From Rhynchonema sp. JSB1_4 (taxonomy: Eukaryota; Nematoda; Chromadorea; Monhysterida; Xyalidae), in contig JASAMV010002835.1 in assembly GCA_030248065.1 (NCBI GenBank), forward strand, positions 38,697 through 102,696: a DNA stretch of 64,000 nucleotides, read 5' to 3'. The translations under genes and the position numbers were made by a program. The notes beneath the pieces were generated by a model. The model made no database searches and was not told where the DNA came from. It saw nothing but the letters and a program-made list of their open reading frames with translations. Shown here piece after piece: positions 23,701 through 33,800 of the stretch. How positions within the stretch are numbered: position 1 is the first letter of the stretch; every line of letters begins with the position of its first letter.

Positions 23701-26700
23701 CACATAACAAGCATGCAGGCAGGCAATGGATCCCCTTTGCCTGCTGCGTGCGCACTGTTGGCGGTCGTATGTGGGTGGGTGGGTGACTTCATGTGGTTGT
23801 ATTTTTTTATTAATACATTTGCGCACCCAAGTATCTTTGCAAAAGTTGCAGTAAAATGCCTCGGGAACATGAAACCGTTATCCGCTTTTCATGCGACCAC
23901 AATCCGTTAAGAACTTTTTTCGCTTGAACATTGACCATAACTTGGAAAAAAATTTTTCTTCGAATATAACTTTTTGGGTCACCCTGTACAGCCATTTAGC
24001 ACACGTTGGTCAGAAAGCTTCTGCTGGAGCCTAGAATGCGAATGTTTTTTAAATTTTTCAAAACGGTTCATGCTTGTCCAAATTATGAGGTTTTCAATTT
24101 TTTTTGTCCGGGTGCGAAATGGGTGCGCAGGTGGAATATACAAAAATGGTCATATCTCAGAAAATAAGCTGAGTTGAGCCGAAAAAATTGGTTGGCTTAA
24201 CTAATTTATCAAGCACGTTAATTTGGCAGCCGAAACTCAAAAAACCTTATTTTGCCTTAACCCCGTTTGTATAATGGTCGAACTTCTCAGGCAAACCGTC
24301 TTAAAAAAAAACCTTTTTTTTTAAAAAAAAAAATTTTTGTTAAAAAAAAAAAATTTTTTTTTTGCCCAACCCTGGTGATAGGGGTGTGGTTTCTTCAAGT
24401 GGAATGTCTGTTCGTGTGTGCTTTGGTTATTAGAATTGCACGTAATTGCACAGATAAGTGCGGAAATTGGCTCAAGTGGGGTCACTCACATCACATTGTA
24501 CGAAGACACATTTGGAAAATGAGGTTCCTAACGTGATGATAAGAGCAGAGGTATGGTGCCCAGTTTGTGGTTGGTCAAGCAGCTCGAGCTACCTGGCCAC
24601 TCCAGTTTTGCTATCTTTGATTAGCTCGAGCCAAGTAGTAGGCGGTTTGAGGGATATGGAACTTCTAGCTCGGCCCCCTCGATCCTCACCCGTCTCCACC
24701 CGACCCCAGCTCAATTACATCACTGACATGACAGTGCCACATGTAACGTTAGACCACTAGAAAGGCTTCTGTTTTTTTTTTGAGACCTTGAGTCTACTTG
24801 GTTTGGGCTAGGATTCAGTTCAGTCAGTGATTTGAGATCCCAGAAATTGTACAGTTTTTTCCGGATTCCTAATCGCTTTTCAAATTTTTCGATGAAATAT
24901 AAAAATTATACCCAATTTTACATTTTGCAGAACACCGACGACGATAGTAACGTGATGGTACTGACATTGGCTGATGTGATTGACGCACTGCACACGGGTG
25001 CGCCGGATGGGGTACTCCTGCGAACATATGAACACGGAATATCGGTGGGCGCAGGCTATGGGGTCGTTTTTTGTTGATACTGCTGGACAATGAGATTTGG
25101 CTGGATGAAACTGTTCTGTAATGTTTGTAAGAGAACGCTTGATGAATTTGCTCAGGATTCCACGCACCTCTCCATCATGAGCATTGATCAGGCTTTTCGG
25201 GTTGGGGGCTTCTGGTTGCCAATGGATCAGACATGTCAATGTTCAACTGTTTCGGCATTTTAGGTGCCGGACTGTTCGAACCTGCACCAATTCGAGGAAG
25301 ATGATGATGACCCAATGCCGCCGTTGATACATCACAATACGATGATGGCCAGGGCGATGCAACGCATTAGCACACCGATCGCTGGTGGGTTTGGGGGGTT
25401 GTCGAACTTGGTAATCCAATCTGAGTCACGTCCTACCCACGCTTTGCCCACCCACTGACTTCTGAAGGACGAATGTTCACAATTTTTTCGGTTGAATATT
25501 TTTTTTACTAAAAGTACGTTTTTGCGTCGCGCGGATATTCTTTTTGGAATTTTTTCCGTGCCCGTAAAATATGTGTTCGTTATGTTGGCTTCATGAGAAA
25601 AGTTTTTTTTTCAGGATAGAAACCGTTTTTTCATCCTCAACTATAAACGTTGCCTCCACTGGTTTCGATTCGAGACCAGCGTAAAAGTTAATTGATCTCC
25701 CAACATCTAATAAACGCGCTGGTTGAAAAAAATTACCGACAGCGACATTTGTACAAATATGTCACGGAAGTCCGATGCGATGTCAAACAAAACTGACCAA
25801 TTCCCTTTTTATAGCTCACCGTCACCACCAAGCACATGAAGCGTCAGCAGGTGGAGGTTTCGTCGGTTTCAACCAATCGATGGACGGTATCAGTGTGTGC
25901 TCGACCCTGACCGATCAAGGCGACGATCAGGCAATGAGAATTGCCAGTCTCGAACAGGAACTCGACAAATTGAGACAACAAATGATGCTGATTGTGCAGA
26001 TGAAGGAAATGCCGCAGGTGCGCGGGTATTTGTGTTTACTCTTGTTGGAAGTTTTTTTTAGAAATCTAGTGCCAGTCCAGCGAAAAAGCTTGCAGCAGTT
26101 GAAAAATAATAGCCAACGCCCGTCGAACGATTGGCTTTGTACGTGAGAAGAAAAGAACGAGTGTTATGAGCCCGGATCGGCGTCGGTCATGTAGACCGAC
26201 ACCGACACCGACACCGACACTTTTTTGGAAAGTACCGACACCGGCGAAAAAGCACGCCGACACCGACACCGACAGTGAAAAAATGACCGACACCGACAGT
26301 AAAACCGAGTTTGCCTTTTTTAGCCCTAAAAACTTATTTTTAGACCTAAAATGCCTTTTTGGACAAAAACCGGTGTGTTGGTGTACTTCTCACCTGAAAA
26401 AAGAGGGATCAAATACCAAAACAAAAAACAATTATGAACTTTGTATGATAGGATAGGTCTGTCTCTTTGTCGCAGGAACAAACAGGTTCTGTCCGCCTCT
26501 CACTCTCAGTGAAACATTCAACGTTGGAACGAACCGGATTTTTACCATGAGCGCAACTTTTGTTGTTCAGAATTTTGTGTTTTCATGTTTGAAGTGGTAC
26601 AAAGGCATCGGCCACTATAAAAAGCGTCGCCGAAACCCCTCATTTTGTTAGCTAAACCTATTTCGAACCATTTTTGCATATTTGCAGGCCTAAAATGGCG

Positions 26701-29700
26701 TCAAAAGAGACCGATTTTGATATTCTGAACCGACTAGGTTTTGCAAAGCTAGTCCGGGCGGACTCGCGCGGCAAAGAAACGCAGGTCCAATGCAAAATTT
26801 GCGACAAGAAACTGGCCTATTCGAGAGGATCAAGCATCACAATTTCCCGTCACATTGTGACCAAGCACCCGACTGAATCAAAATTGTTCCTCGAGGCAAA
26901 GAAGAAACTGAAGCCGACACTGCTGAAAAGTTGTTGTTCCTGAAGCGTATGCTACCCACGTGTCAATACTTGTACAATTGAGTGTATCTGATGTGATGGA
27001 GAATAATGATGTATCGGTGTCCTTCGCAAATAACTCGTGATTGATATTTCTCATTCTGTTCGCATGTCTTTCCTTTAATCTGATTCCAAAAAAATTGTTC
27101 TCTTGTTGTGTTGCACTGCTGCAGAATTGAAACTGAACCGTGTATGAGGAATTGGTCGTTCAAAACCAGCGCTTGGCGCTTTTTTATATGTTGTGGACAA
27201 CTAAAGAACATAATCAGTACGAAATATATTTTTTTTCTAATAGTAGTTGGCTGCCGAAAAATTGGGGACCGACACTACCGACACCTGAAAAAAACCGACA
27301 CTTTTGTGGACCGACACCGACACCGACACCGACACCGACATTAGTAGTGTCGGTACCTACACCGACTTTTTTCCGACACCGACGCCGATCCCTAGTTATG
27401 AGGGAGTATTCAAAGTTCTTTGTGTGATATAGGTTGCCGGAGTACGGGCATGGCAACCACGTTGGCTATGTGGATATGGACAATGAATATTGTCGTTTCA
27501 CTGGAAAGCATAGTAAACGTGACTACTAACTTGTGAGTGGAATTGTCACGCGCACGCGGGAGAGTACAATTTCTTGATAGCTTATGAAACATCAATCAAG
27601 CAATTAGGTGTCCAATGGCGTGACTGATTACGTTGATGCTTTGCAGAATTGATGAATTATTGTAACGTAAAGGCAATCCAGCCGCTGATGTCACCGCCGC
27701 GAAATCTACAGTATACCAGAGTCTGAGCCATTAGGGCGAACTTAGGTTAAATCCGGAATCCGGAACCCGGAAATAATTTGCATACAAAAATATAAAACAT
27801 TTCCGGACTCCGGAAATATTTCCGGAAAACGCAAAAATTTACATGCAAAAATAATGCGTTTTCCGGAAATATTTCCGGATTCCGGATTCCGGATTGAACC
27901 TAAGGCCGCCCTTACACCGTTTTTCGACTTGTACATGAAGCGATTTTTCTTAGTTCAATGTTTCATGCTGTTTCATGCCACGCAGCTGAGTACTGTGTGA
28001 GCCGAATGGCTCTAAAGAGGTACAATTTTATAACACAGGGAATTTTTCTTTGGGTCACAGTTTGAGATAGAGGTGCTCCACTAATTTTGACCAGCGTAAA
28101 AATTATTCATCTACAGCTAATGAACATCTTTTACGCTGGTCGAAATTAGTGGAGCAACTATCTCAAACTGTGGCCCAAAGAAAAATTCCCTGTGTTGTAA
28201 AATTGTACCCCTAGAGCTGAGTATAGAGCACTCAGCTCAGCCGCGTGGCTGAAAAGCAGCCTGAAACATCGAACTACGTAAATATCGCTTCATGTCTAAG
28301 TCGAGAAGCGGTGGAACATCTCAGCCTCTGGTATACTGCAGAGTTCGCGGCGGTGACATCAGCGGCTAGATTGCCTCTACCAGTGGATTGTGGCTAACTT
28401 GTGGTTTAATTAGCCGTTGCCCGCTCTCTCTCTTGTGCGCAGCAGTGATGTTTTACTTGAGCAATAAGAGCTGCTCGAGGTCTTTTTTGGAGGTCAATTG
28501 CCCAGAGGTGTTCGCACCGATGAGGCCTGGCACCTCGCCCGTCTGTGAAAATAGGCTGAAACGGGCAAAACTCGCTGTTGTTACATTATGACTATGTTAT
28601 GCCGTCGAGCCCGTGCATCATACTTATGACAAAAACACATAGTTTTTCGTTTCAGCCGTCCACAGGCAGCAGCACAACAACAACCCCACCCGTTCCGCTC
28701 AAATGCACGTCGCCGCCGTCGAGTGACAGCGGGGTGGACGACCATTATCAAAGTGCGGTGACACAAACATCCGAATTGCATCATCCCGTCGATCGACCCT
28801 GTATGTCCAAGGAGGACTGTGCGCTTGTGCCACCCGCACCCGTACCCGTGCGCGCACCCGTACCCCCGCCGCCACCGCCACCCCCTCCACCCCCCAGTCT
28901 GCTGGTGGCACCTCGTGTGCCACTGACCCCTGTCAGACACAAGGACAAGCCGAAATTAAAGGAACGAGTGGGATTTGATGATGTGCTGAAGGAGATCAAG
29001 AATGGACAGAACAAATTGAGGAGGATTAGCAATCGGTTGGTTGATATGATCCGAAGGAAATGTGTATTGTGCGAAAAATCTGAAATCCGGTGTTGATTGG
29101 CATGCTTTGCTTTGCTATCCCGGACTTTAGACCATCGCCAGTAGGAGGAACGTTGTCCCAATATGACGACGGTGAGCTCCAAAATTGCCAGTTTTGAAAA
29201 GCAATGTCAGCCAGTCTCAATCAGTTCTGCATTTTGTCGCGATTGACAATAAAATTCGGACAAATAAACTCCAAAATTAATTACCAATATTTACCATTAT
29301 TATTATTATGACGTCACAGTTCGCCCGGCGGTACCCCGATGAGCAAGCGCAGGTCGCGAAAGTCGTTCACCACAACAACGTCGGATGGAGGCGATTTGGG
29401 CGCGTTCCTGGCCGCAGCCTTGCAGAAGAAATTCGCCAATGTACAAGTGGATAGTCCGGTTTGTTCCATTCCGAGCATGGTTTATTTTTTTAAAAGTTTT
29501 GCATGTGCTATTTGCACCGAGTCGTCAGACTTGTTTGGTGCAAGTGCAAATGTGTAATATTAATAAAAAGGACCGGAGGTAATTTACCGCAAACCAATCT
29601 GCGAAAATTGCGTAATTGTCACCCAGGCAAGCACGCACGATCTGACCAATGGTCACACGGACGATAGTTGGATGTCAAACAGCCCGCGACCGAGTACTGG

Positions 29701-29874
29701 TGGTGCTATTGCTGGGGTTAGTTCTTTTTGTTGTAGATTTTCTCATGTTTTCTTTTTCAAATAATTTCAAATTTTGTGCCGTGGTTTCAGAGCAGCGCCA
29801 GCCCAACGGATAAAGAGAATGAACCGGTGGCGAAGAAATTGGATTTGGATAGTGACTACTCAATGGAAATGTGA
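17757..29874 (+). CDS. MTFR1-like: Mitochondrial fission regulator, MTFR1-like
   Basis: Family proteins act at mitochondria and promote fission. Nine exons join in phase: 17757-17921, 17996-18154, 24931-25044, 25264-25384, 25815-26017, 28656-29035, 29320-29458, 29627-29716, 29791-29874; 484 residues. Evidence in order: the N-terminal family block RHRNLIRAFASRLPIYP (exon 2), an ADV block (exon 3), the conserved I-S-V-P-D motif made exactly at the exon 3/4 join, a coiled coil SLEQELDKLRQQMMLIVQM (about 232-253), an 11-Pro run (about 324-334), the VLKEIKNGQNKLRRI block, SPGGTP, and AALQKKFANVQ near the C-terminus. The protein is longer than the roughly 290-330 residues usual in vertebrates. Acceptor attccag lies 9 bases before the ATG. 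Introns 2 and 5 are swollen by transposons. The first two exons depend on this family match and on phase. Confidence 0.85.
18279..19056. mobile_element. GC-palindrome element T, interrupted by another element
   Basis: Begins CAGTGTTGTGGCTGGGG and is filled with GTACCCTACCCGCCCCG-type repeats, again present at its far side near 19030-19050. Core palindrome CGCGCGCTACGCGCG at 18970-18984. The related sequence at 59342-59520 shows the uninterrupted order. The right terminal repeat was not found, so the right end is approximate. Confidence 0.65.
18478..18951. mobile_element. hAT-like element nested in element T, 474 bp
   Basis: Left end CAGGGTAGTACTTGGGG, right end CCAAGTACTACACTG, with perfect duplication CTTAAAAG (18470-18477 and 18952-18959). 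Private subterminal motif ATCTATCTATCGTCAACA occurs seven times, four left and three right of the centre. Core palindrome CGCGCGCTACGCGCG at 18714-18728. Confidence 0.92.
19057..20093. other. MTFR intron sequence, nothing recognised
   Basis: Part of the second MTFR intron. No exon or repeat that I can support. Confidence 0.4.
21985..22237 (+). pseudogene. Exon-like segment inside the fold-back element, family unknown
   Basis: A good acceptor (gatgtttgcag) is followed by 84 codons of GC-rich frame ending at TAG. The segment includes ALAYLSKRASVWQDINDAV and a hydrophobic C-terminus, IAHIGGILYIAFQVGRFM, that could be a membrane anchor. Codon style (GC-rich third positions) resembles host genes, unlike the AT-rich arms. 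I do not recognise the protein. It may be a host last exon captured by the element, or a gene nested in the intron. Confidence 0.4.
22238..22690. other. GC-rich continuation of the element centre
   Basis: Continues at host-like GC content after the TAG and then drops to AT-rich at about 22690. It could be the 3' flank captured with the exon-like segment. No gene or RNA recognised. Confidence 0.3.
26616..26624 (+). promoter_or_regulatory. TATA-box-like site of the hAT remnant
   Basis: TATAAAAAG lies 79 bases before the ATG of the BED-finger ORF, with an acceptor-like tttgcag at 26681-26687 between them. Confidence 0.5.
26695..26943 (+). CDS. BED-type zinc finger, N-terminus of a hAT transposase
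   Basis: 82 residues from the Met in MASKETDFDILNRLG. The finger reads CKIC, then a spacer, then HIVTKH (C-x2-C, H-x4-H), with the aromatic and basic pattern of BED domains that bind the ends of hAT elements. The ORF stops right after a Lys-rich segment (LEAKKKLKPTLLKSCCS); the RNase-H-like core and hAT dimerisation region are absent. If expressed it would be a DNA-binding peptide without catalytic activity. An upstream in-frame start at 26674 precedes the acceptor and is less likely. Confidence 0.75.
   Translation: MASKETDFDILNRLGFAKLVRADSRGKETQVQCKICDKKLAYSRGSSITISRHIVTKHPTESKLFLEAKKKLKPTLLKSCCS
27668..28378. mobile_element. Long fold-back element with an insertion in its left arm
   Basis: Arms centred near 28112 are inverted copies: for example AGCCGCTGATGTCACCGCCGC at the left end pairs with the right end, and TTTGACCAGCGTAAAA pairs across the centre. 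The right arm is about 270 bp. The left arm is longer because it contains the hairpin at about 27735-27915. Confidence 0.8.
27735..27915. mobile_element. TCCGGA-rich hairpin element nested in a fold-back arm
   Basis: Ends read TTAGGGCGAACTTAGG and, complementary, CCTAAGGCCGCCCTTA. The inside repeats TTCCGGA in both orientations about ten times. The intact right arm of the surrounding fold-back lacks it, so it is a later insertion. I saw no clear target duplication. Confidence 0.65.
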
Positions 29875-30864
29875 GGAAATTAAAAAAAATCGGTTGATTT
29901 GTTCTTTTCTATAAAATTATTTTTTCTTCCTGGAATCAAACTATTTTGGTACTGGTGTCAGTGTGACTTCCAAATGTTTCATACCAATTCTTGTCTTGTT
30001 AGTCTGTGCTGTTGGCAGCACGTGAGTTGTCCTATTTTTATGTGCAGCTGTCGGCTGGGGTCCAGCTGTCTCATTTTTTAGTTGAGATTTCATGTGTTAG
30101 AGTATTTATGTTTGAATCAACGACGTACCAAAAAATACCTGAATCTGTCTGGTGATTGCGTTCTTTGCGTGAGAGTAGCTTGCCCTTTCTATTGTTTCTC
30201 TGACGACATATTGTTTTCTTGATGTTTTTTATCCCTGTTTTCTTGGTTATTTTTCATTGCTGGTCTTTGGATCTCCACTTGTTATTCCTTCCTGCGCAAG
30301 CACATGATGCATTGGTGTGTCGTGCAGGCTTGTTGCTCTTTGCCGCGGTTGATTATACTTCAGTGATCAAACACTCCATATCCATGGTTAGGTATCAGGA
30401 TTCTTCTAATGCGTGCAGTCTTGTTGGTTCTCGATTCGTAAAAGAATAAAATGTAAAAGTTCGATTATGTTGCGTCTTTTTTTTCTTCAAATGATTCGGA
30501 TTCAATTGGGATTCAACCCAGTTTGGGGCACGTACCCTTGCATACCAATGCTTTTTCTGCATTGTTTTCTGCATTGTTCTGCACTTTTATAAAATTTTCA
30601 AATATGTATGTGTTGTGCTTGTCTGATCAGGCAACATCTTTTGTTTGCATTGCACATATGCCCGTAGCTAAGGCAACTGCATGCTCAGACAAGGATGCAT
30701 ATTTTTGTGACGGGGATTTTTTTCCGTTTATTGGTTTGCCTTTTACCTGTGTATTGACTTTTGTTGTCATGCCAAACCAAACACATGTCGACACATTTTC
30801 AGCATTCGAAGACTCGACCTTATTTGATTGGGCGTTGCCTCGTCTGAATGCTGCCTCATCCACT
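29875..30864. other. Intergenic, MTFR to EOGT
   Basis: T-rich; holds the MTFR 3' end and the EOGT promoter. An open frame continuous with EOGT starts at 30523, but its T-rich composition suggests untranslated sequence. Confidence 0.4.
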
Positions 30865-33800
30865 ATGCACCTGTCACACGACGCCTTGGTTCTGCATTCA
30901 ATATTCACACTTCTCTCGTCATCATTTGCCCGAAATTGTCCCGACGAGGTTGAGCTACCCAAATGGCTGCATGATCTGAATCTGCCGTCAGAAATGCTGC
31001 CCTATTTTGTGAGCAGTCAGGGTGAATTGAGGAAACGATGCAGGCAGGACGCACGATGTCCGTTCAAGGTTGGGTATCATTTGATTGGCAGTGCCTTCAA
31101 ACGACTGACTCCGGCTTTGTGCTGAACTTTTAGGTCAAGTAAAGTCACTGGAAGTCTTGGTGGTGTTTTCGGCTAACTCGCGCTCTTGTGGGCGTGTTTC
31201 GGTCACTCATCATCATCACCATGCTGAAGTGGATTTTTTGAAGCAAATTTTGTATATTTTTTATAATATTAATTGTTATACCCGCCACCGGGGGGGGGGG
31301 TGGCTTTTTTGCCCCCAAACACGGTGATGACAGCTTTCAACTTTTGCGCACCTAGGTGGAGAGCAGATAAATCAAATACACCGTTGCGCAACCGCCACAT
31401 GACCGACTCAGGGCATCCTTGGTTCCGAGCATAGTTTTTTCAAGATTCGCTTACTGCAACTTGCATCTAATTTTAATCAAATTTTAGGTGCATCTTGCAC
31501 CTAGAATTTTGTTTTATGAACAAAATGTATGAAATCTAGGTGCAAATTGCACCTAAAAAGTGTCTAAAAACCTATGGTTCACAGTCTGCCGTTCAAATGT
31601 TTAACTGAATAGAAATCTAGAAACACGTTTATTTTAGGGAGTACGTTTCTCTACACAAAAACAAATTTGAAAAATGTATGTTTTATTTTTTTTGTCAGAA
31701 GTTTCTCAGCAGCGGCGACTGTATGGGCTACGAGCGTGGCTGTGATTTCCATCGTAGTTTCAGCTACCGTAACACCATTGACTGCTGGGCGCCCAGTCGT
31801 TGGTGCGTTCATTTTCATTTGTGCAGTTTTTTAAAATAGATAAATGTCAAGAAATGTTTATTTCTTCATATTTTTGTGAGAAAACGACCAGTATCTCACC
31901 GAACCAGTGCCCAAAAATTCTCGTAGTTGTGATCCAATTTGGGAAAGAGCCACGGCGCTGTTGCCTGTGGACGCTGAATAGTTATTGTTCATGGTATCGA
32001 AAATGTCGTATGTCAATGAATAATGTTATCGTAAAGAGAATTGACATTACAACATGCAATCCGCGATGTTAAAATACCAAACTGACTCGATATAGCACAC
32101 AAATCTGAAACAAGTCAACCACGTTCTTCACTCGCAGGCCCAATGCACGCAAGACATATGACCAAAAGGAACTGTTCTGGACACAATCCGACATGGGCCT
32201 GCTCAAACTCAGACTGGATTCAATGGTCGATATCTGTGTGTCCAGCTATAATGTTGGTTGTTTTTTTTTGTGATAATGGAACAGTCGTCAAATCACTTCA
32301 TCAATTCAAGCGCAAGAAATAATACATTGACGACAGCCGTTTGGGCCGTGTGTTTAGTATAGTTTTCCGTTCCAAAAGACAAAAACAGATGCGCAAGCAA
32401 ATGGGATTTTCTTATTCGGGGTAGTCGTTCGCACTTGTTTCATCAGCCAGCCTGCCATTTTACGTCTATGTGTGTATGTTGAAGTCAATCGATATTGTTG
32501 CACTGTTGTTGTCACGTGTTCGTTGAAAACGTGGTCGCTTTTATCGATTGGCTTCAACACACATGCATAGACGCAGATGGCCGGCTGAGTTATGATCCAC
32601 GCGCGAATGACAGTGGTGAGACTTCTCTGATGTTTCGGTTTTTTCATCATGGTGATCTCTAACAAGTGAAGCGAAAAGTAACCGCAATAAACAAAAAATT
32701 GTTTAGAATCACGCATATGGTGTGGCTGAGTGCAACAATAAACCAAACACCAATCGGTGAAGTATATTCTGTTTTGCAGGATTCCGATGCAAGCTCGTTA
32801 GCCTGCTCCGATAATTTACGACACTGTCACGCTCAAAATGTGTTCTTCGATTTCAAAAGTTTTACTCGACACGGCTCATCACGGTGTATTTTTTATATAC
32901 TTTCTTCACATTTCACTTTGCTGGAATGAGTTTTTTTCATAAGTTTAGGACCAAAATAACTCTCGGCATTGTGAACCAAACCCCTTTTATATTGGCTAAC
33001 AATGGTCACCAATAGCGATGTTTAGGCAAACTGCGCCAACACGAGCCCGATTTCGCAGCTGGCAGAATAGTGAAACATTCTGACGTGGTTGCTGATTTGG
33101 GAAATGTTACACGTTGAAGAATACAAAATGGAGCATGAGGATTTTCTCTTTCTATTCGTTTTGAATACACACCACCTTTGAAATCGGGCTCGTGTTGGTG
33201 TAGTTTGCCTTTAATGTCGGAAACAGTGTGTAGTCGTGGGGGTTACCCCGTACCCCCTGGTATGGGGCATGGGAAATCGACCGGGGGTATGGGAATTTTT
33301 TCATTTTTGGAACAAGCACCCAAAGAAATGACTTTCTGGCCCTAAGAAGTACCAAAATTGACCATTTTCGCCTAAAAATGTAAAAAATCGCTTGCTGCCG
33401 CAAAAAAAGCCAGTTTTAAGCACTTTTAAACCACTTGGCACTTTTAGAAGATTTTTGTGGTCATTTATTCAGAAACCCCCTCGGGTGTGGAAATTTTTGA
33501 ACTTTTGGAGAAACCCCGCCCCTGGTTTGAGAAATTTTTGATTTTTGCGGGTATGTATACGAAATTTCCCGAAAATTGGGCTGGGGATGGGAAAATTTCC
33601 ATTTCTCAACGACACCGCTGGTCTGAAAATGTCTATGCCTGTCACTATAAACGACGTATAAGGCGTTTGTTCGACAGATATCGCGAGGACGTTATACACG
33701 AAGGCGAGGTAGGAGGCCGGTGTTCGTTGGAGTTCCGTCACGAAATGATACAGGAACGATCGGATCATAAAAGTTACTTGCAGAGTTGGTAAGTTGTTTT

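Larger units (their letters stand above)
20094..24374. mobile_element. Fold-back hAT-like element, 4.28 kb
   Basis: Left end CAGGGTTGG, right end complementary (GCCCAACCCTG), perfect 8-bp duplication GTGATAGG at 20086-20093 and 24375-24382. Inside, arms of roughly 720 bp (about 20750-21475 and 23605-24320) are inverted copies at clearly high identity. The left arm carries about 650 extra bases toward its end, and the 2.1-kb centre is unique. No transposase is encoded, so it is non-autonomous. It fills most of MTFR intron 2. Confidence 0.88.
26171..27394 (+). mobile_element. hAT transposon deletion derivative, 1224 bp
   Basis: Ends are inverted (left CCCGGATCGGCGTCGG, right CCGACGCCGATCCCTA), perfect 8-bp duplication GTTATGAG at 26163-26170 and 27395-27402. 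Subterminal arrays of ACCGAC repeat on both sides (26198-26300 and 27270-27385). It retains a promoter-like region and the first coding part of a hAT transposase, with the catalytic and dimerisation regions missing. It sits in MTFR intron 5, same orientation as the gene. Confidence 0.93.

Noticed and set aside
30523..30864. In-frame upstream extension of EOGT
   Set aside because: Open but T-rich and without a signal-peptide pattern at its first Met. The Met at 30865 starts a plausible signal sequence and gives a normal length.
31200..31330. G-run near 31295 as a GC-palindrome element
   Set aside because: A short G run and TA-rich flank without inverted ends or duplication.
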